Origin: Anaerococcus rubeinfantis
GTDB lineage: Bacteria > Bacillota > Clostridia > Tissierellales > Peptoniphilaceae
Direction: 5' to 3'
NCBI RefSeq assembly: GCF_001487145.1
Contig: NZ_LN913016.1
Coordinates: forward strand, 682,001-746,000
DNA length: 64,000 nucleotides
The position numbers and the translations under genes are program-made. The notes below the pieces were generated by a model. It saw nothing but the letters and a program-made list of their open reading frames with translations. It was not told where the DNA came from and did no database searches. Within the stretch, counting starts at the first letter, position 1. Each line of letters opens with the position of its first letter. This document shows positions 56,070 to 64,000 of this stretch, piece after piece.

Positions 56070-56490
56070 GATTACTTCACTTAAAAAAGGAATTGTAATA
56101 GATCATATAAAAAGAGGATTGGGAATTAAAATTTTTAATCTTTTACACTTAGATGAAATTGAAGATGAGGTTGCCTTAATTTTAAATGCAAGTTCTCCTT
56201 CTCAAGGAAGAAAAGATATAGTTAAAATTGCAAATAATCTTGATATAAATCTTGATGCAGTAGCAATTATAGCACCTGATGCAACTGTTAATTTCATTGA
56301 AGATGAAAAAGTTGTTGAGAAAAAACAATTAGAATTACCAGAAGTAAGCAAGGGAATTTTAAAATGTCAAAATCCAACTTGCGTATCTACAACTGAAAGA
56401 AATATTGAAAGCAAATTTATCTTAATTGATAGAGAAGAAAAAATGTACAAATGTGCATATTGCGATCACATTTATGATGTGGAGGAATAA
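56062..56490 (+). CDS. pyrI: Aspartate carbamoyltransferase regulatory subunit
   Basis: The 142-residue regulatory chain has an N-terminal allosteric domain (KGIVIDHIKRGLGIKIFNLL) and a C-terminal zinc domain with four Cys in the pattern C-x4-C ... C-x2-C (CQNPTC and CAYC). It binds nucleotide effectors such as CTP, giving feedback control of ATCase. It occurs in a subset of Clostridia. It overlaps pyrB by 8 bp and pyrC by 1 bp. Confidence 0.95.
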   Translation: MLEITSLKKGIVIDHIKRGLGIKIFNLLHLDEIEDEVALILNASSPSQGRKDIVKIANNLDINLDAVAIIAPDATVNFIEDEKVVEKKQLELPEVSKGILKCQNPTCVSTTERNIESKFILIDREEKMYKCAYCDHIYDVEE

Positions 56491-57686
56491 TGAAGAAAAT
56501 TTTTACAAATCTTGTTGCTGTTGATGATATAAATATATCAAGAAGGGACATCTTTGTAGAAGACGGATTTATAACAAAAGAATTTGAAAAGGATGAGGAA
56601 ACTGAGATTATAGACTGTAATGGTCTTGTCTTGGTTCCTTCTTTTGTGGACATGCATACACATTTTAGAGATCCAGGCTTTACCTACAAGGAAGATTTAA
56701 AAACTGGATCAATGACTGCCCTTAAAGGTGGATATACAACTGTAAATTTGATGCCAAACACAAATCCAATAGTATCAAACAAAGAAGTCTACCAAGATAT
56801 TATAAAAAGAGGACAAGAATTAGATTTAATTGATATTAAGCAAGTTTATTCGATAACAAAAGATTTCAAAAGTGATGATCTAAGTCATTTAAAAGATTTG
56901 CCAGAAGGTCTTTTATTTTTGTCAAATGATGGTAAGGGAGTAGATGATGATTTTTCCATGTATCAAGCAATAAAAATTGCAAAGGAAAATAATTTGAAAT
57001 TTACCCTTCACGAAGAGTGCAAAGAAATTTCAAAATATGATTATGAAATTGCAGAAGATTTGATGACTTTAAGAGATGCATATCTTTCTTATAAAATGGA
57101 TGTTCCAGTTCATTTTTCTCATGTTTCAACAAAAGGAGCAATCGAGGCTATAAGATATTTTAAAGATTTGGGTGCAAATATTACTTGTGAAGTAACACCA
57201 CACCATATTTATTTTTCTGATAGGGATGATTTAAAAGTAAATCCCCCAATAAGAAAAGAAAAAGATAAAAAAGCCTTATTGGACATGATAAAAAAGGGAT
57301 ATGTAGATTGTATAGCAACTGACCATGCTCCTCATACAAAAAAAGAAAAGGAAGAAGGAAAACCTGGATTTATCGGACTTGAAACTGCCTTTTCAACTTC
57401 ATACATGAGCCTTGTAAAAACTGGAATTATTTCATTAAATGATTTAGTAAGGCTAATGTCAACCAATCCTTCAAAACTTTTAGAAATTAAAAAAGGAAAA
57501 ATAGAAGAAGGATATATGGCAGATTTTACCCTTATAGATTTGGATAAAATATATGAATATAAAGAAGAAGATATATTGTCAAAATCAAAAAATTCATTAT
57601 TTTTAAATCAAAAACTTCAAGGTGAAATTGTTAGAGTTTATAAGAAAGGAATTTTAAAATATGACCTTAATGGAAAGACTTTATAA
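56490..57686 (+). CDS. pyrC: Dihydroorotase
   Basis: The 398-residue class I dihydroorotase has the metal motif HxH (His56, His58 in [10 protein letters not shown]), [14 protein letters not shown] with the substrate Asn, [20 protein letters not shown] and the catalytic Asp in CIATDHAPH. It closes carbamoylaspartate to dihydroorotate. GGAGG overlaps the pyrI end. It overlaps pyrF by 26 bp. Confidence 0.96.
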   Translation: MKKIFTNLVAVDDINISRRDIFVEDGFITKEFEKDEETEIIDCNGLVLVPSFVDMHTHFRDPGFTYKEDLKTGSMTALKGGYTTVNLMPNTNPIVSNKEVYQDIIKRGQELDLIDIKQVYSITKDFKSDDLSHLKDLPEGLLFLSNDGKGVDDDFSMYQAIKIAKENNLKFTLHEECKEISKYDYEIAEDLMTLRDAYLSYKMDVPVHFSHVSTKGAIEAIRYFKDLGANITCEVTPHHIYFSDRDDLKVNPPIRKEKDKKALLDMIKKGYVDCIATDHAPHTKKEKEEGKPGFIGLETAFSTSYMSLVKTGIISLNDLVRLMSTNPSKLLEIKKGKIEEGYMADFTLIDLDKIYEYKEEDILSKSKNSLFLNQKLQGEIVRVYKKGILKYDLNGKTL

Positions 57687-58527
57687 AAAAATTGAAGAAA
57701 ATGGATTTGTTTGTGTAGGACTTGATACATCACTTGATTATATTCCAGAAAAAATGAAAGAAAATAAAAGTATAAGTGAAAGCTTGTTTGACTTTAATAA
57801 AGAAATTATCGATAATACAAAAGATGTTTGTGCAATTTATAAACTTCAAATTGCCTACTATGAATCATACGGCATAGAAGGAATGCTTGCTTACAAAAAT
57901 ACTTTAAAATATTTAAGAGATAATGATTTATTATCAATTGCCGATGTAAAAAGATCAGATATAGCTCAAAGTGCTAGTCAATATGCCAAAGCTCATTTTT
58001 CTGGAGATTTTGAAGCTGATTTTATGACTTTAAATCCTTATATGGGAATGGATTCAATTTCACCATATCTTGAATTTATAAAAAATAAGGACAAGGGAGT
58101 GTTTGTTCTTTTAAGAACTTCAAATCCAGGAGCAAATGATTTTGAATGCTTAAGATTAAAAGATGATAGCGAATTATTTTATACAATTGGGGATAAATTA
58201 AAAGAAGTAAATGATGAATTAGTTGATAATTCAGGCTATGGTCCAATTGGTCTTGTGGTTGGTGCAACTCACAAGGAAGAAGTTGAAAAAATTAGAAAAA
58301 AATATGAGGATATGTTTTTCTTGATTCCTGGCTTTGGAGCTCAAAAAGCTGATTCTTTAAATGTTTATAAATTGTTAAATTCATTAAATGGAGGAGTTGT
58401 AAATTCTTCTAGGGCAATTCTTAAAAATTATTTGAATTTTGAGGATGGAGAAGACAAAGTAGGTTTTTATGCTAGGGAAAAATGTATAGAAACTAGAAAG
58501 GAAATCCAAGATAATGGAATCTTATAG
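57661..58527 (+). CDS. pyrF: Orotidine 5'-phosphate decarboxylase (subfamily 2)
   Basis: The 288-residue enzyme is the long, subfamily-2 form of OMP decarboxylase. It has [12 protein letters not shown], the catalytic motif [20 protein letters not shown], the NPYMGMDSI segment, [11 protein letters not shown] and the phosphate-binding [10 protein letters not shown]. It makes UMP from OMP. It overlaps pyrC by 26 bp and pyrK by 14 bp. Confidence 0.96.
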   Translation: MTLMERLYKKIEENGFVCVGLDTSLDYIPEKMKENKSISESLFDFNKEIIDNTKDVCAIYKLQIAYYESYGIEGMLAYKNTLKYLRDNDLLSIADVKRSDIAQSASQYAKAHFSGDFEADFMTLNPYMGMDSISPYLEFIKNKDKGVFVLLRTSNPGANDFECLRLKDDSELFYTIGDKLKEVNDELVDNSGYGPIGLVVGATHKEEVEKIRKKYEDMFFLIPGFGAQKADSLNVYKLLNSLNGGVVNSSRAILKNYLNFEDGEDKVGFYAREKCIETRKEIQDNGIL

Positions 58528-59230
58528 AGAAGCTGCTGTAATTTTTAATAAAAAAATAAAGGATGATATTTATTTTTGTAAGTTAAAAACTAAATTAAAT
58601 GCAAAGCCTGGTCAATTTTTCATGCTTAGATGCGATAGCTTTAGAAATTCACCACTTCTTTCAAGGCCTTTTGGTGTTTGTGATCAAGATGAAGATTCCA
58701 TGTCTTTTTTATACCAAGTAAAGGGTGTAGGAACAAAAATTTTAAGTGATTTAAAAGAAGGATCAAAAGTGAAATTACTCGGTCCTTTGGGAAATGGATT
58801 TGAAATTAAAAATGGAAAAAAAGCTGCAATAGTTGCTGGAGGAATTGGAATTGCTCCACTTTTATATTTAGCAAAATCTCTTGACTTGAAAGCTGATTTT
58901 TATGCAGGATTTAGCGATGAAGAATATTTTACAGATTATTTTAAAGATTATGTAAATTCTACAACTGTAACTATCGATAAAAAAGATAAAATTTTTATAA
59001 CCGATAAAATTGATACAGAAAAATATGATGTTATATACGCTTGTGGACCCAATCAAATGTTAAAAACTTTGGCAAATAAAAATAAAAATTCTGAAATTCA
59101 AATTTCAATGGAAGCCCATATGGCTTGTGGTATTGGTGCTTGCCTTGGTTGCACAGTAGAAAATTTTCATGGTGATTTTATTAGAGTTTGCAAAGATGGT
59201 CCAGTTTTCGATTCAAAGGAGATTTTCTAA
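58514..59230 (+). CDS. pyrK: Dihydroorotate dehydrogenase B, electron-transfer subunit
   Basis: The 238-residue flavo-iron-sulfur subunit has an FAD domain ([10 protein letters not shown]), the NAD-binding [15 protein letters not shown] and a C-terminal 2Fe-2S site with Cys in CGIGACLGC plus a distal Cys in RVCKDGPVF. It passes electrons from PyrD to NAD+. It precedes pyrD with a 1-bp overlap (TAATG), matching their 1:1 complex. Confidence 0.96.
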   Translation: MESYREAAVIFNKKIKDDIYFCKLKTKLNAKPGQFFMLRCDSFRNSPLLSRPFGVCDQDEDSMSFLYQVKGVGTKILSDLKEGSKVKLLGPLGNGFEIKNGKKAAIVAGGIGIAPLLYLAKSLDLKADFYAGFSDEEYFTDYFKDYVNSTTVTIDKKDKIFITDKIDTEKYDVIYACGPNQMLKTLANKNKNSEIQISMEAHMACGIGACLGCTVENFHGDFIRVCKDGPVFDSKEIF

Positions 59231-60129
59231 TGAGTTTAAAAGTTAATATTTGTGGAATTGAATTTAATAATCCAGTGATAGCTGCAAGTGGAACTTTTGG
59301 TTTTGGAAAAGAATTTGCGGATTATATTGATATAAATAAACTTGGAGGAATTTCTTCAAAAGGACTAACCCTACATAAAAATTTGGGAAATAAGGGTATA
59401 AGAATTTATGAAACTGCTGCTGGAATTATGAATTCTATTGGCCTTCAAAATCCTGGAATAGAATATTTTATAGAAAAAGAATTACCATTTTTAGAAACTA
59501 AAGATGCAGTAACCATAGCAAATCTAGGCGGTCATAGCGTAGATGATTATGTTAAAGGAGCACAATTACTTGATAAAACAAGTGTTCCAATAATTGAATT
59601 AAATATTTCATGTCCAAATGTAAAAGAAGGTGGAATGGCTTTCGGTACAGATCCAAAAAAAGCTTGCGAAGTTATAGAGAAAGTTAGGAAAATTACAAAA
59701 AAAGTTTTAATGGTAAAACTTTCTCCAAATGTAGGGGATATAAAAGAATTTGTAAAAATTGCTGAAAACTCAGGAGCTGACTGTATATCTTTGGTGAATA
59801 CTTTTAATGCTCTTGCAATTGATGTTGATAATAAAAAAGCTGTTTTTGAAAATAAAACTGCAGGTTTATCAGGACCTTGTATAAAACCAATTGCTTTAAG
59901 AATGGTTTATGAAGCAAGTAATGCTACAAATTTACCAATAATTGGTATGGGTGGAATTTCAAATTACAGGGACTGCTTGGAATTTATTATGGCAGGAGCA
60001 AGTGCTGTACAAGTTGGAACTAGCAATTTTGTAGACTTTAATACAATGATAAATATAGTTGATGATTTAGAAAAATATATGCAAAGAGAAAATCTAGATT
60101 CATTAGATGAGATAAGAAAAATTATTTAG
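59230..60129 (+). CDS. pyrD: Dihydroorotate dehydrogenase B, catalytic subunit
   Basis: The 299-residue FMN enzyme of class 1B has IAASGTFGFGKEFADY, GLTLHKNLGNKG, GLQNPGIEYF, the active-site Cys in LNISCPNVKEGG, and the FMN-binding GMGGISNYRDCLEFIMAGASAVQVG pattern. It oxidises dihydroorotate to orotate. I use ATG 59230, overlapping the pyrK stop; the longer reading from 59188 adds residues from another frame of pyrK. GGAG lies just upstream. Confidence 0.96.
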   Translation: MSLKVNICGIEFNNPVIAASGTFGFGKEFADYIDINKLGGISSKGLTLHKNLGNKGIRIYETAAGIMNSIGLQNPGIEYFIEKELPFLETKDAVTIANLGGHSVDDYVKGAQLLDKTSVPIIELNISCPNVKEGGMAFGTDPKKACEVIEKVRKITKKVLMVKLSPNVGDIKEFVKIAENSGADCISLVNTFNALAIDVDNKKAVFENKTAGLSGPCIKPIALRMVYEASNATNLPIIGMGGISNYRDCLEFIMAGASAVQVGTSNFVDFNTMINIVDDLEKYMQRENLDSLDEIRKII

Positions 60130-60137
60130 GAGAAGGT

Positions 60138-60707
60138 ATGGATAGAACAATTGAATTATTAAAAAAATCAGATGCGCTTTTGGAAGGACACTTTTTATTA
60201 TCAAGTGGAAAACACTCAAGAAAATATATTCAATGTGCAAAGTTAATAGAAAACCCAGTTTATTGTGAAGAAGTTGCAAAAATTATTGCAGAAAAAATAA
60301 AAGAAGCTGGAATAAAGGTTGACTTGTGTGTAGGACCTGCTATGGGCGGAATTATAATTGCCTATGAAGTTGCAAGGGCTTTAGGGGTAAATGCAATATT
60401 TACTGAAAGAGTTGATAATATTATGACTCTAAGAAGAGGATTTGAAATTAAAGAAGGAATGAATGTTATTATTGTTGAAGATGTTGTAACAACAGGAAAA
60501 TCTTCATTCGAAACTGTTGATGTAATAGAAAGCTTTGGTGGAAAAGTTAATGCTCTTACATCAATTGTAAATAGGTCAGGAAAAGATGAAATCAATGGTT
60601 TAGAATTAATTTCAGCTACAGAAGTTCAAATTGATACATTCGATCCAGATAATTTACCTGATGACTTAAAAGATAACCCAGCAGTAAAACCTGGTTCTAG
60701 AAAATAG
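60138..60707 (+). CDS. pyrE: Orotate phosphoribosyltransferase
   Basis: The 189-residue transferase has LLSSGKHSRKYIQCAKL, the VCVGPAMGGIIIAYEVARAL segment and the PRPP-binding motif IIVEDVVTTGKSSFE. It joins orotate to PRPP, giving OMP. It closes a complete set of UMP-synthesis genes except carAB. No convincing terminator follows. Confidence 0.96.
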   Translation: MDRTIELLKKSDALLEGHFLLSSGKHSRKYIQCAKLIENPVYCEEVAKIIAEKIKEAGIKVDLCVGPAMGGIIIAYEVARALGVNAIFTERVDNIMTLRRGFEIKEGMNVIIVEDVVTTGKSSFETVDVIESFGGKVNALTSIVNRSGKDEINGLELISATEVQIDTFDPDNLPDDLKDNPAVKPGSRK

Positions 60708-60710
60708 TAT

Positions 60711-60738
60711 TTGCATTCTAGCAAAAGAATGATATAAT
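60711..60738 (+). promoter_or_regulatory. Promoter of the glucosaminidase gene
   Basis: TTGCAT (60711-60716) and TATAAT (60733-60738) are 16 bp apart, with an extended -10 TGA at 60730-60732. The start of transcription would be near 60745. The spacer carries a CATTC/GAATG inverted repeat (60714-60718, 60727-60731). Confidence 0.72.
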
Positions 60739-60741
60739 AGC

Positions 60742-60758
60742 TGTAACTGTTTTGTTAC
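60742..60758 (+). promoter_or_regulatory. WalR (YycF)-type box at the transcription start
   Basis: TGTAAC-N5-TGTTAC at 60742-60758 matches the WalR consensus TGTWAH-N5-TGTWAH in every specified position. The same stretch is also an inverted repeat (TGTAAC/GTTACA). It starts 3 bp after the -10 element, so a bound regulator would block or modulate initiation. The gene downstream is a cell-wall hydrolase, the kind of target WalRK controls. No walRK genes are in the window. Confidence 0.5.
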
Positions 60759-60781
60759 AATTATTTACATAAGGAGATTAA

Positions 60782-61486
60782 ATGATAAGAAATAAGAGAT
60801 TTAAAATATCATTTTTATCTTTTTTAGCTATTGTTCTTGTGCTAGTTATTGCAACAGGTTTAGATAAATCATCTTTAGCTGCAAAAAACAAAGATAAAAG
60901 AGATAGTTTGATTACTGGAGTAAATGAAATTAGCAACGAAACCCTTTCTTTAAAACAATCTAGAATAGAAAGATTTGAAAAATTAGAAAAAGATTTAGAA
61001 GAATTAAAAAATAATGGTTCTGATAAAATTAGCAAAACTTCAATGCTTTATTTGACAAATAAAACAAATTTAACTGCTGATGAACTTGAATTTGGACTTA
61101 AAAATACAAATTTAAAAGGTCTAGGAGTTGAATTTAAAAAAGCTGAGGAAAAATATGGTGTAAATGCCATTTTGTTAATGGCTATGGCAAAACATGAAAC
61201 TGGCAATGGTCATTCATATCTTGCTAAGGCAAAAAATAATCTTTTTGGATTTAATGCTATAGACCAAGATCCTATAAATGCAGCAAACAAATTTAAAAGC
61301 AAGGGTGAATCAATTAATCACGTTGCAAAATTTTTGAAAGAAAATTACTTAAGTGAAGATGGAAAATTTTATAATGGTATATCTACAAAATCTATAGGAA
61401 AATTATATGCAAGCGACCCAGCTTGGTCAGAAAAAGTGGACTATATGATGAAAGAAGTTTGTACAAATATACTTGAAGAGAAATAG
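60782..61486 (+). CDS. Secreted/anchored glucosaminidase (peptidoglycan hydrolase)
   Basis: The 234-residue protein has an N-terminal basic and hydrophobic signal-anchor (about 5-26), a short helical linker and a glucosaminidase domain (about 115-230). AMAKHETGNGHSY carries the catalytic Glu139 and NNLFGFNA (152-159) is the family signature. It should cut between GlcNAc and MurNAc in peptidoglycan outside the membrane. It lacks SH3b, LysM or GW wall-binding repeats, so it depends on its anchor or diffusion. A WalR-like box precedes it, and a terminator overlaps its stop. Confidence 0.88.
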   Translation: MIRNKRFKISFLSFLAIVLVLVIATGLDKSSLAAKNKDKRDSLITGVNEISNETLSLKQSRIERFEKLEKDLEELKNNGSDKISKTSMLYLTNKTNLTADELEFGLKNTNLKGLGVEFKKAEEKYGVNAILLMAMAKHETGNGHSYLAKAKNNLFGFNAIDQDPINAANKFKSKGESINHVAKFLKENYLSEDGKFYNGISTKSIGKLYASDPAWSEKVDYMMKEVCTNILEEK

Positions 61487-61513
61487 GCTGAATTTTTTTA
61501 GTCTATTTTTTTG
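61481..61513 (+). terminator. Terminator overlapping the end of the glucosaminidase gene
   Basis: AAATAGGCT (61481-61489) pairs with AGTCTATTT (61500-61508, one G-T pair), followed by T residues. The TAG stop at 61484-61486 is part of the stem. Confidence 0.72.
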
Positions 61514-61591
61514 TGAATTTTTTTAATAATTTAATTTGAAAGATCAAATTATATAATCTAATTATTTAAAATATTTTGAATAAAAATATTA

Positions 61592-61621
61592 TAGACTTTT
61601 CACCCTTTAATCTGTTATAAT
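61592..61621 (+). promoter_or_regulatory. Promoter of murT-gatD giving a probable leaderless mRNA
   Basis: TGTTATAAT at 61613-61621 is an extended -10 with a perfect TATAAT (61616-61621); TAGACT (61592-61597) is an 18-bp-spaced -35. The murT ATG at 61628 is only 6 nt downstream of the -10, which is where transcription should start. Confidence 0.68.
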
Positions 61622-61627
61622 TTTTTT

Positions 61628-62959
61628 ATGAATATAAAAGATAAATTAATTATAAAAATTGCAAAATTTAGTAAAATATTACTTAAATTGACAAACCATA
61701 AGGCTACAAGTTTGCCAGGAAAAATTGCCTATAACTTGGATAATGATATTTTGAGCGCTTTAAGCGAGAATACGAAATTTATTTTTGTAACTGGTACAAA
61801 CGGTAAGACTATGACAACTCATTTTGTTACTAATATTTTAAGAAAACATTATAAACATGTTTTTACTAATGATTCTGGTTCAAATATGATTCAAGGAATT
61901 ATAACAGTTTTATTAGACGTTCCAAAAAATGAGGATACAATTGCAGTCTTGGAGGTAGACGAGGCTAACCTAGTTAAAATAAGTAAATTTTTAAAGCCTG
62001 ATTATGTTATTTTGACAAATATTTTTAGAGATCAAATGGATAGGTTTGGGGAAATTTATAATGTTTATAAAAAAATTATGGATGGACTTAAAAATTGTGA
62101 AAATGTAAAAATCATCGCAAATGGTGATTTACCTATTTTTTCTTATGATGATTTAAAAGAATATAAACCAATTTATTATGGAATTAGAGAAGATAATAAA
62201 GTTAGTGATAAGTACGAAAAGGAAGCTGAATTTAATAGTGATGGAATTTTATGTCCAAAATGTAATTCAATTTTAAAATATAGATTGGTAAATTATTCTT
62301 CATTAGGTGATTTTTCATGTCCAAATTGTGATTTTCATTCACCTGATCTTTCTTATAATATTAGCCAAATTTTATCCATGGATGCTAATTTTTCAAAATT
62401 TATGGTAAATGGTGAAAAATACCAAACTCAAATTGGAGGATTTTATAATATTTACAATGCCCTAAGTGCTATAGCTTTGGCAAAAGAATTAGAAATTCCA
62501 TATGAAAAAATATTTGATGGTTTAAAATTTCAAGAACATGTTTTTGGAAGGCAAGAAGTAATTAATATTGAAAATAAAGAATTAATTATAAATCTAGTCA
62601 AAAATCCAACGGGTTTAAATCAAATAATAAATCTTATGCTATTAGAAAATGAACCAATTAGCTTATATTGTTTATTAAATGATAATTACGCTGATGGTAC
62701 AGATGTATCCTGGATTTATGATTCTTATTATGAAAGATTAAAAAAATTAAATATAAGAAGTATGAAAGTTTCAGGAACAAGAAAAAAAGATATGAAAAGA
62801 AGACTTGAAATTGCCGATATATTTGAAGGAAAGATAAAAGAATTTGATTTTGAAAATGAAATTTTGGAAAATATAAAAGATGAAGAAACTGAAAAAATTT
62901 ATATACTTTCTACCTATACTGCCATGTTGAGGCTAAGGGAGGTTTTAAAACTTAAATGA
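61628..62959 (+). CDS. murT: Lipid II isoglutaminyl synthase, ligase subunit MurT
   Basis: MurT-GatD amidates the alpha-carboxyl of D-Glu at stem position 2 of lipid II. The 443-residue protein is Mur-ligase-like: TSLPGKIAYNL, the P-loop GTNGKT at 56-61, a DRFGE segment and the Cys4 zinc ribbon typical of MurT (Cys209, Cys212, Cys231, Cys234), then the C-terminal DUF1727 region. No Shine-Dalgarno precedes the ATG, and the -10 is 6 nt upstream, so translation is probably leaderless. gatD follows with a 4-bp overlap. Confidence 0.94.
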   Translation: MNIKDKLIIKIAKFSKILLKLTNHKATSLPGKIAYNLDNDILSALSENTKFIFVTGTNGKTMTTHFVTNILRKHYKHVFTNDSGSNMIQGIITVLLDVPKNEDTIAVLEVDEANLVKISKFLKPDYVILTNIFRDQMDRFGEIYNVYKKIMDGLKNCENVKIIANGDLPIFSYDDLKEYKPIYYGIREDNKVSDKYEKEAEFNSDGILCPKCNSILKYRLVNYSSLGDFSCPNCDFHSPDLSYNISQILSMDANFSKFMVNGEKYQTQIGGFYNIYNALSAIALAKELEIPYEKIFDGLKFQEHVFGRQEVINIENKELIINLVKNPTGLNQIINLMLLENEPISLYCLLNDNYADGTDVSWIYDSYYERLKKLNIRSMKVSGTRKKDMKRRLEIADIFEGKIKEFDFENEILENIKDEETEKIYILSTYTAMLRLREVLKLK

Positions 62960-63606
62960 TTATAAACATATGCCATTTATATGGAAATTTGTTAAATACC
63001 TACGGCGATGTCGGAAATGTAATGGCCCTAAAATATTTTGCCGAAAAAAAAGGCCACCAAGTAAATCTTGATGTAATAAGTTTAGATGATAAATTTGATC
63101 CTTATAAATATGATTTTGTATTTTTTGGTGGCGGTCAAGACTATGAACAATCTATTGTAGAAAAAGATTTGGAAAATAAAAAAGAAAATATTAAAAAATA
63201 TATTGAAAATGATGGACTTTTTCTTGCGATTTGTGGTGGTTTTCAACTTATGGGTCAATATTATTATGATGCTTACAATAAAAAAATAGAAGGCCTTAAA
63301 ATTTTTGATTATTATACAAAAAATCAGGAAGATGGAAATAGGTTCGTAGGTAATATTGAAATAAAGGATTTGACAAATGGTGAGATTTATCAGGGGTTTG
63401 AAAATCATGGGGGAGTTACTTATCTAAAAGATAAAAACCAAGCATTTGCGAGTGTTATTTCTGGAAACGGAAACAATGGTGAAGATTCTACTGAAGGATT
63501 TAGATACAAAAATGCTTTTGCATCATATTTACATGGTCCCTTGCTTGCTCGTAACGAAAATTTGGCAAATACCTTCATAGAAATTATAGAAAATAGGAAA
63601 AGATGA
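62956..63606 (+). CDS. gatD: Lipid II isoglutaminyl synthase, glutaminase subunit GatD
   Basis: This 216-residue class I glutamine amidotransferase of the CobB/CobQ-like type has FFGGGQDYEQ, the nucleophilic Cys93 in AICGGFQLMG and the catalytic His in YLHGPLLARN. It hydrolyses glutamine and channels ammonia to MurT. The ATGA overlap with murT fits their obligate heterodimer. No terminator is obvious after it. Confidence 0.95.
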   Translation: MIINICHLYGNLLNTYGDVGNVMALKYFAEKKGHQVNLDVISLDDKFDPYKYDFVFFGGGQDYEQSIVEKDLENKKENIKKYIENDGLFLAICGGFQLMGQYYYDAYNKKIEGLKIFDYYTKNQEDGNRFVGNIEIKDLTNGEIYQGFENHGGVTYLKDKNQAFASVISGNGNNGEDSTEGFRYKNAFASYLHGPLLARNENLANTFIEIIENRKR

Positions 63607-63638
63607 ATAAATAAATTTTAATTCACTTTAATAAACTA

Positions 63639-63667
63639 TTGCACTGAATGTGAAAAGTTGATATAAT
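63639..63667 (+). promoter_or_regulatory. Promoter of fhs
   Basis: TTGCAC (63639-63644) and TATAAT (63662-63667) are 17 bp apart, with an extended -10 TGA at 63659-63661. The fhs ATG is at 63709, after an AGGAG site. Confidence 0.78.
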
Positions 63668-63708
63668 ATATTTGAAAAGCAAAACATATTGTAATTATAG
63701 GAGTTTAA

Positions 63709-64000
63709 ATGAAAAAAGATATTGAGATTGCTAGAGAAGCTGAGATAAAAGATATTGACGAAATTGCCAATTATCTAAATATTACTGATTATGAAAAATA
63801 TGGTAAATACAAGGCCAAGATTAATCCTGTATTTGACAAAAATAAGGATTCAAAACTTGTTTTAGTAACTGCAATTTCTCCTACACCATTTGGTGAAGGA
63901 AAAACTACAATGAACGTTGCCTTGTCAATGGGTTTGAATAAGCTTGGAAAAAAATCTATTTCAGTTTTAAGAGAGCCTTCATTAGGACCTTCTTTTGGTA
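63709..64000 (+). CDS. fhs: Formate-tetrahydrofolate ligase (5' part, runs off the window)
   Basis: The first 97 codons are present. The N-terminus ([20 protein letters not shown]) and the nucleotide-binding stretch TPFGEGKTT (P-loop GEGKTT at 62-67), followed by [10 protein letters not shown], are diagnostic of formyl-THF synthetase. It ligates formate to THF with ATP, feeding one-carbon metabolism. The start is set by AGGAG at 63699-63703. The rest lies beyond the window. Confidence 0.96.
   Translation, partial: MKKDIEIAREAEIKDIDEIANYLNITDYEKYGKYKAKINPVFDKNKDSKLVLVTAISPTPFGEGKTTMNVALSMGLNKLGKKSISVLREPSLGPSFG

Noticed and set aside
63607-63638. Terminator after gatD
   Set aside because: The TTCAC/GTGAA inverted repeat here is widely spaced, not followed by a T run and overlaps the fhs promoter.

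Overview
The window is a gene-dense, very AT-rich chromosomal segment from a low-GC Gram-positive anaerobe. The PFOR, A/V-type ATPase, PyrK/PyrD(1B) pair, HPr kinase, fused IspH-S1 protein and general synteny point to the Clostridia/Tissierellia side of the Firmicutes. A Peptoniphilaceae-like anaerobic coccus (Anaerococcus/Peptoniphilus/Finegoldia type) is my best guess; this is inference, since no rRNA is present. About 60 genes are packed with 4-20 bp overlaps, and all but two (tmcAL, rodA) are on the + strand. I saw no insertion sequences, phage genes, CRISPR arrays, tRNAs or rRNAs, and no gene-free stretch longer than about 200 bp.

Layout. 1-1055: end of uvrC and hprK. 1080-4739: PFOR with its own promoter and terminator. 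4824-10342: an operon with an Asp23-family protein, fakA, recG, rsmD, coaD and a coiled-coil protein, ending at a terminator shared with the convergent tmcAL. 11584-24275: a long housekeeping operon: efp, an Asp23-family gene, nusB, xseAB, ispA, argR, recN, nudix, scpAB, an rRNA pseudouridine synthase, a flavoprotein, cmk, plsC and the ispH-rpsA fusion. 24292-34012: miaB followed by a nine-gene A/V-type ATPase operon (C, I-N/H fusion, I-C, K, F, E, A, B, D). 34049-35796: ywlG-like gene, then rodA on the minus strand. 35899-38757: nth, a HAD phosphatase, trmL and trxB. 38765-46120: gap, pgk, tpiA, eno, then secG, rnr and smpB. 46125-50346: ABC exporter-like ATPase and a giant coiled-coil permease. 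50352-55080: histidine phosphatase, a Mre11/Rad50-like pair, a metallophosphoesterase and a CYTH protein. 55084-60707: the complete pyrBICFKDE operon. 60711-61513: a secreted glucosaminidase with a WalR-like box. 61592-63606: murT-gatD. 63639-64000: start of fhs.

The genes are mainly core functions: pyruvate oxidation and lower glycolysis (PFOR, gap-pgk-tpiA-eno), membrane energetics (ATPase), UMP synthesis, isoprenoid supply (IspA, IspH), chromosome maintenance (RecG, RecN, ScpAB, Nth) and cell-wall building (RodA, MurT-GatD, glucosaminidase).

The strongest unusual signals are: (1) an ATPase subunit I that appears split, its N-terminal half fused to the peripheral-stalk subunit (H/G) in a separate ORF; (2) an internal, in-frame Shine-Dalgarno plus ATG inside ispH-rpsA that could release free ribosomal protein S1; (3) a murT promoter placed so that the mRNA should be leaderless; (4) a perfect WalR-type box just after the promoter of a cell-wall hydrolase; (5) an apparent ATT start for nth; and (6) motif losses in IspA, ArgR and ATPase subunit F.
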